Assembly (NCBI GenBank): GCA_029548025.1
Contig: JAKPOE010000373.1
Span: 1-6,949 of the forward strand
Length of the DNA: 6,949 nucleotides
DNA from: Spirochaetota bacterium
GTDB lineage: Bacteria; Spirochaetota; UBA4802; UB4802
Reading direction: 5' to 3'
Shown: positions 6,365-6,949 of the stretch, in pieces
Position numbering within the stretch: position 1 is the stretch's first letter
Layout of the letters: the number at the start of each line of letters is the position of its first letter
Notes under the pieces: generated by a model
What the model was told of the DNA's origin: nothing
Seen by the model: the letters and a program-made list of their open reading frames with translations, nothing else
The model's database searches: none
Made by a program: the position numbers and the translations under genes

Positions 6365-6949
6365 ATGGAAAAAATCCTTTCGGCATTGTTGCTTATTGTC
6401 ATATCATGTTCATCACTACCGACCTCTGAAACAAAGAAGGGCAACATCCACTATAAAGAAACAGCGCTTGAATTATACAGCAAGGCACTGCTTTTAAAAA
6501 ATGAAAAAAAATATACAGAAGCTATCGCCCTGCTTACGAAAGCTTCGGAAAATACTGAACAACGCGATTCAATCTATTACCAGATGGCGGAATGCTATTT
6601 TTATCAGTATAATTATGAAAAAGCAATTGAGTATGCTGATAAAGCAATTACCGCCAATGATAGCTTGGATAAACCATATATATTACAATATTCGGTATAT
6701 ATGAATCTGAATCAGGTCGCGGATGCAACACGGGTACTGGAAAAGCTATTAATAAAAAGACCGCAACTATACCGAATACGTTTTAACCTTGCAAGTGTTT
6801 ATTATTCGCAAACTAAACAAAATTTAAAAGCACGCTACCATTTTTTAAAGATAATTGAACAAAGTCAATATGAAACAATTGAATCATATTACAAAGAACA
6901 ATCATATTATTTTTTAGGACATATCTATTATGGTTTTGGTGAATACAAA
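6365..6949 (+). CDS. TPR-repeat lipoprotein (partial at right edge)
   Basis: The frame opens at the ATG at 6365 and stays open for 195 codons to the window end, so the C-terminus is missing. Residues 1-15 form a short lipoprotein signal: few charges, then a hydrophobic run ending V12-I-S-C15, followed by a Ser/Thr-rich linker. Tetratricopeptide-like helix pairs follow at about 32-65 (LYSKALLLKNEKKYTEAIALLTKA), 66-99 (YYQMAECYFYQYNYEKAIEYADKAI), 102-135, 136-168 and a fifth beginning near 177 (SYYFLGHIYYGFGEYK). The protein should be exported, lipidated and used as a protein-binding scaffold at the envelope; the partner is unknown. AGGA at 6352-6355 lies 9 nt before the start. It has its own strong promoter and an operator-like dyad and is divergent from the peptidase gene. 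The TPR call is firm, and lipidation is likely but the signal is short, with a single lysine at position 3. Confidence 0.85.
   Translation, partial: MEKILSALLLIVISCSSLPTSETKKGNIHYKETALELYSKALLLKNEKKYTEAIALLTKASENTEQRDSIYYQMAECYFYQYNYEKAIEYADKAITANDSLDKPYILQYSVYMNLNQVADATRVLEKLLIKRPQLYRIRFNLASVYYSQTKQNLKARYHFLKIIEQSQYETIESYYKEQSYYFLGHIYYGFGEYK

Noticed and set aside
6309..6704. Two + strand frames of about 60 codons overlapping the TPR lipoprotein
   Set aside because: They are in other frames of the lipoprotein gene, lack family-like sequence, and the first begins before the true ATG; the long open frame from 6365 explains the region.

Overview
This is an AT-rich bacterial window, about 35-40% GC by eye, that looks chromosomal. 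It holds four complete genes, two genes cut by the window edges, and one long non-coding stretch. No mobile element, CRISPR array, RNA gene or phage gene was found. The mix suggests a Gram-negative-type organism, tentatively a spirochaete or relative: a separate glycyl-tRNA synthetase beta chain, a seven-transmembrane chemoreceptor with an extracellular sugar-binding-like domain and lipoprotein-type signal, and a TPR lipoprotein. That assignment is inference, because no rRNA or marker gene is present.

Layout. On the + strand, positions 2-403 are the C-terminal end of glyS. A glyoxalase II-like metallo-beta-lactamase-fold hydrolase (407-1072) follows three bases later, with its ribosome binding site inside the glyS end. 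Converging on it with a 2-bp gap is a secernin/C69-family N-terminal-nucleophile hydrolase (2406-1075, - strand). Upstream of that gene, also on the - strand, is a large methyl-accepting chemotaxis protein (4666-2519) with signal peptide, jelly-roll-like sensor, 7TMR-DISM-type membrane domain and MCP output domain. About 690 bp without a convincing gene follow (4727-5420), holding a few gene-like fragments and a clear terminator. Then comes a YugP-type membrane zinc metallopeptidase (6119-5421, - strand). A 245-bp divergent promoter region separates it from a TPR lipoprotein on the + strand (6365 to the right edge).

Functionally these are mostly stand-alone housekeeping or accessory genes; only glyS and the hydrolase look like one operon. 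The chemoreceptor is an orphan here, with no cheA, cheW, cheR or cheB beside it. The most interesting items are its architecture (lipobox, sensor, 7TM and MCP output without a visible HAMP), several well-formed inverted repeats lying on predicted promoters, and the possible decayed coding material in the long gap. I did not find a convincing new multi-gene system.
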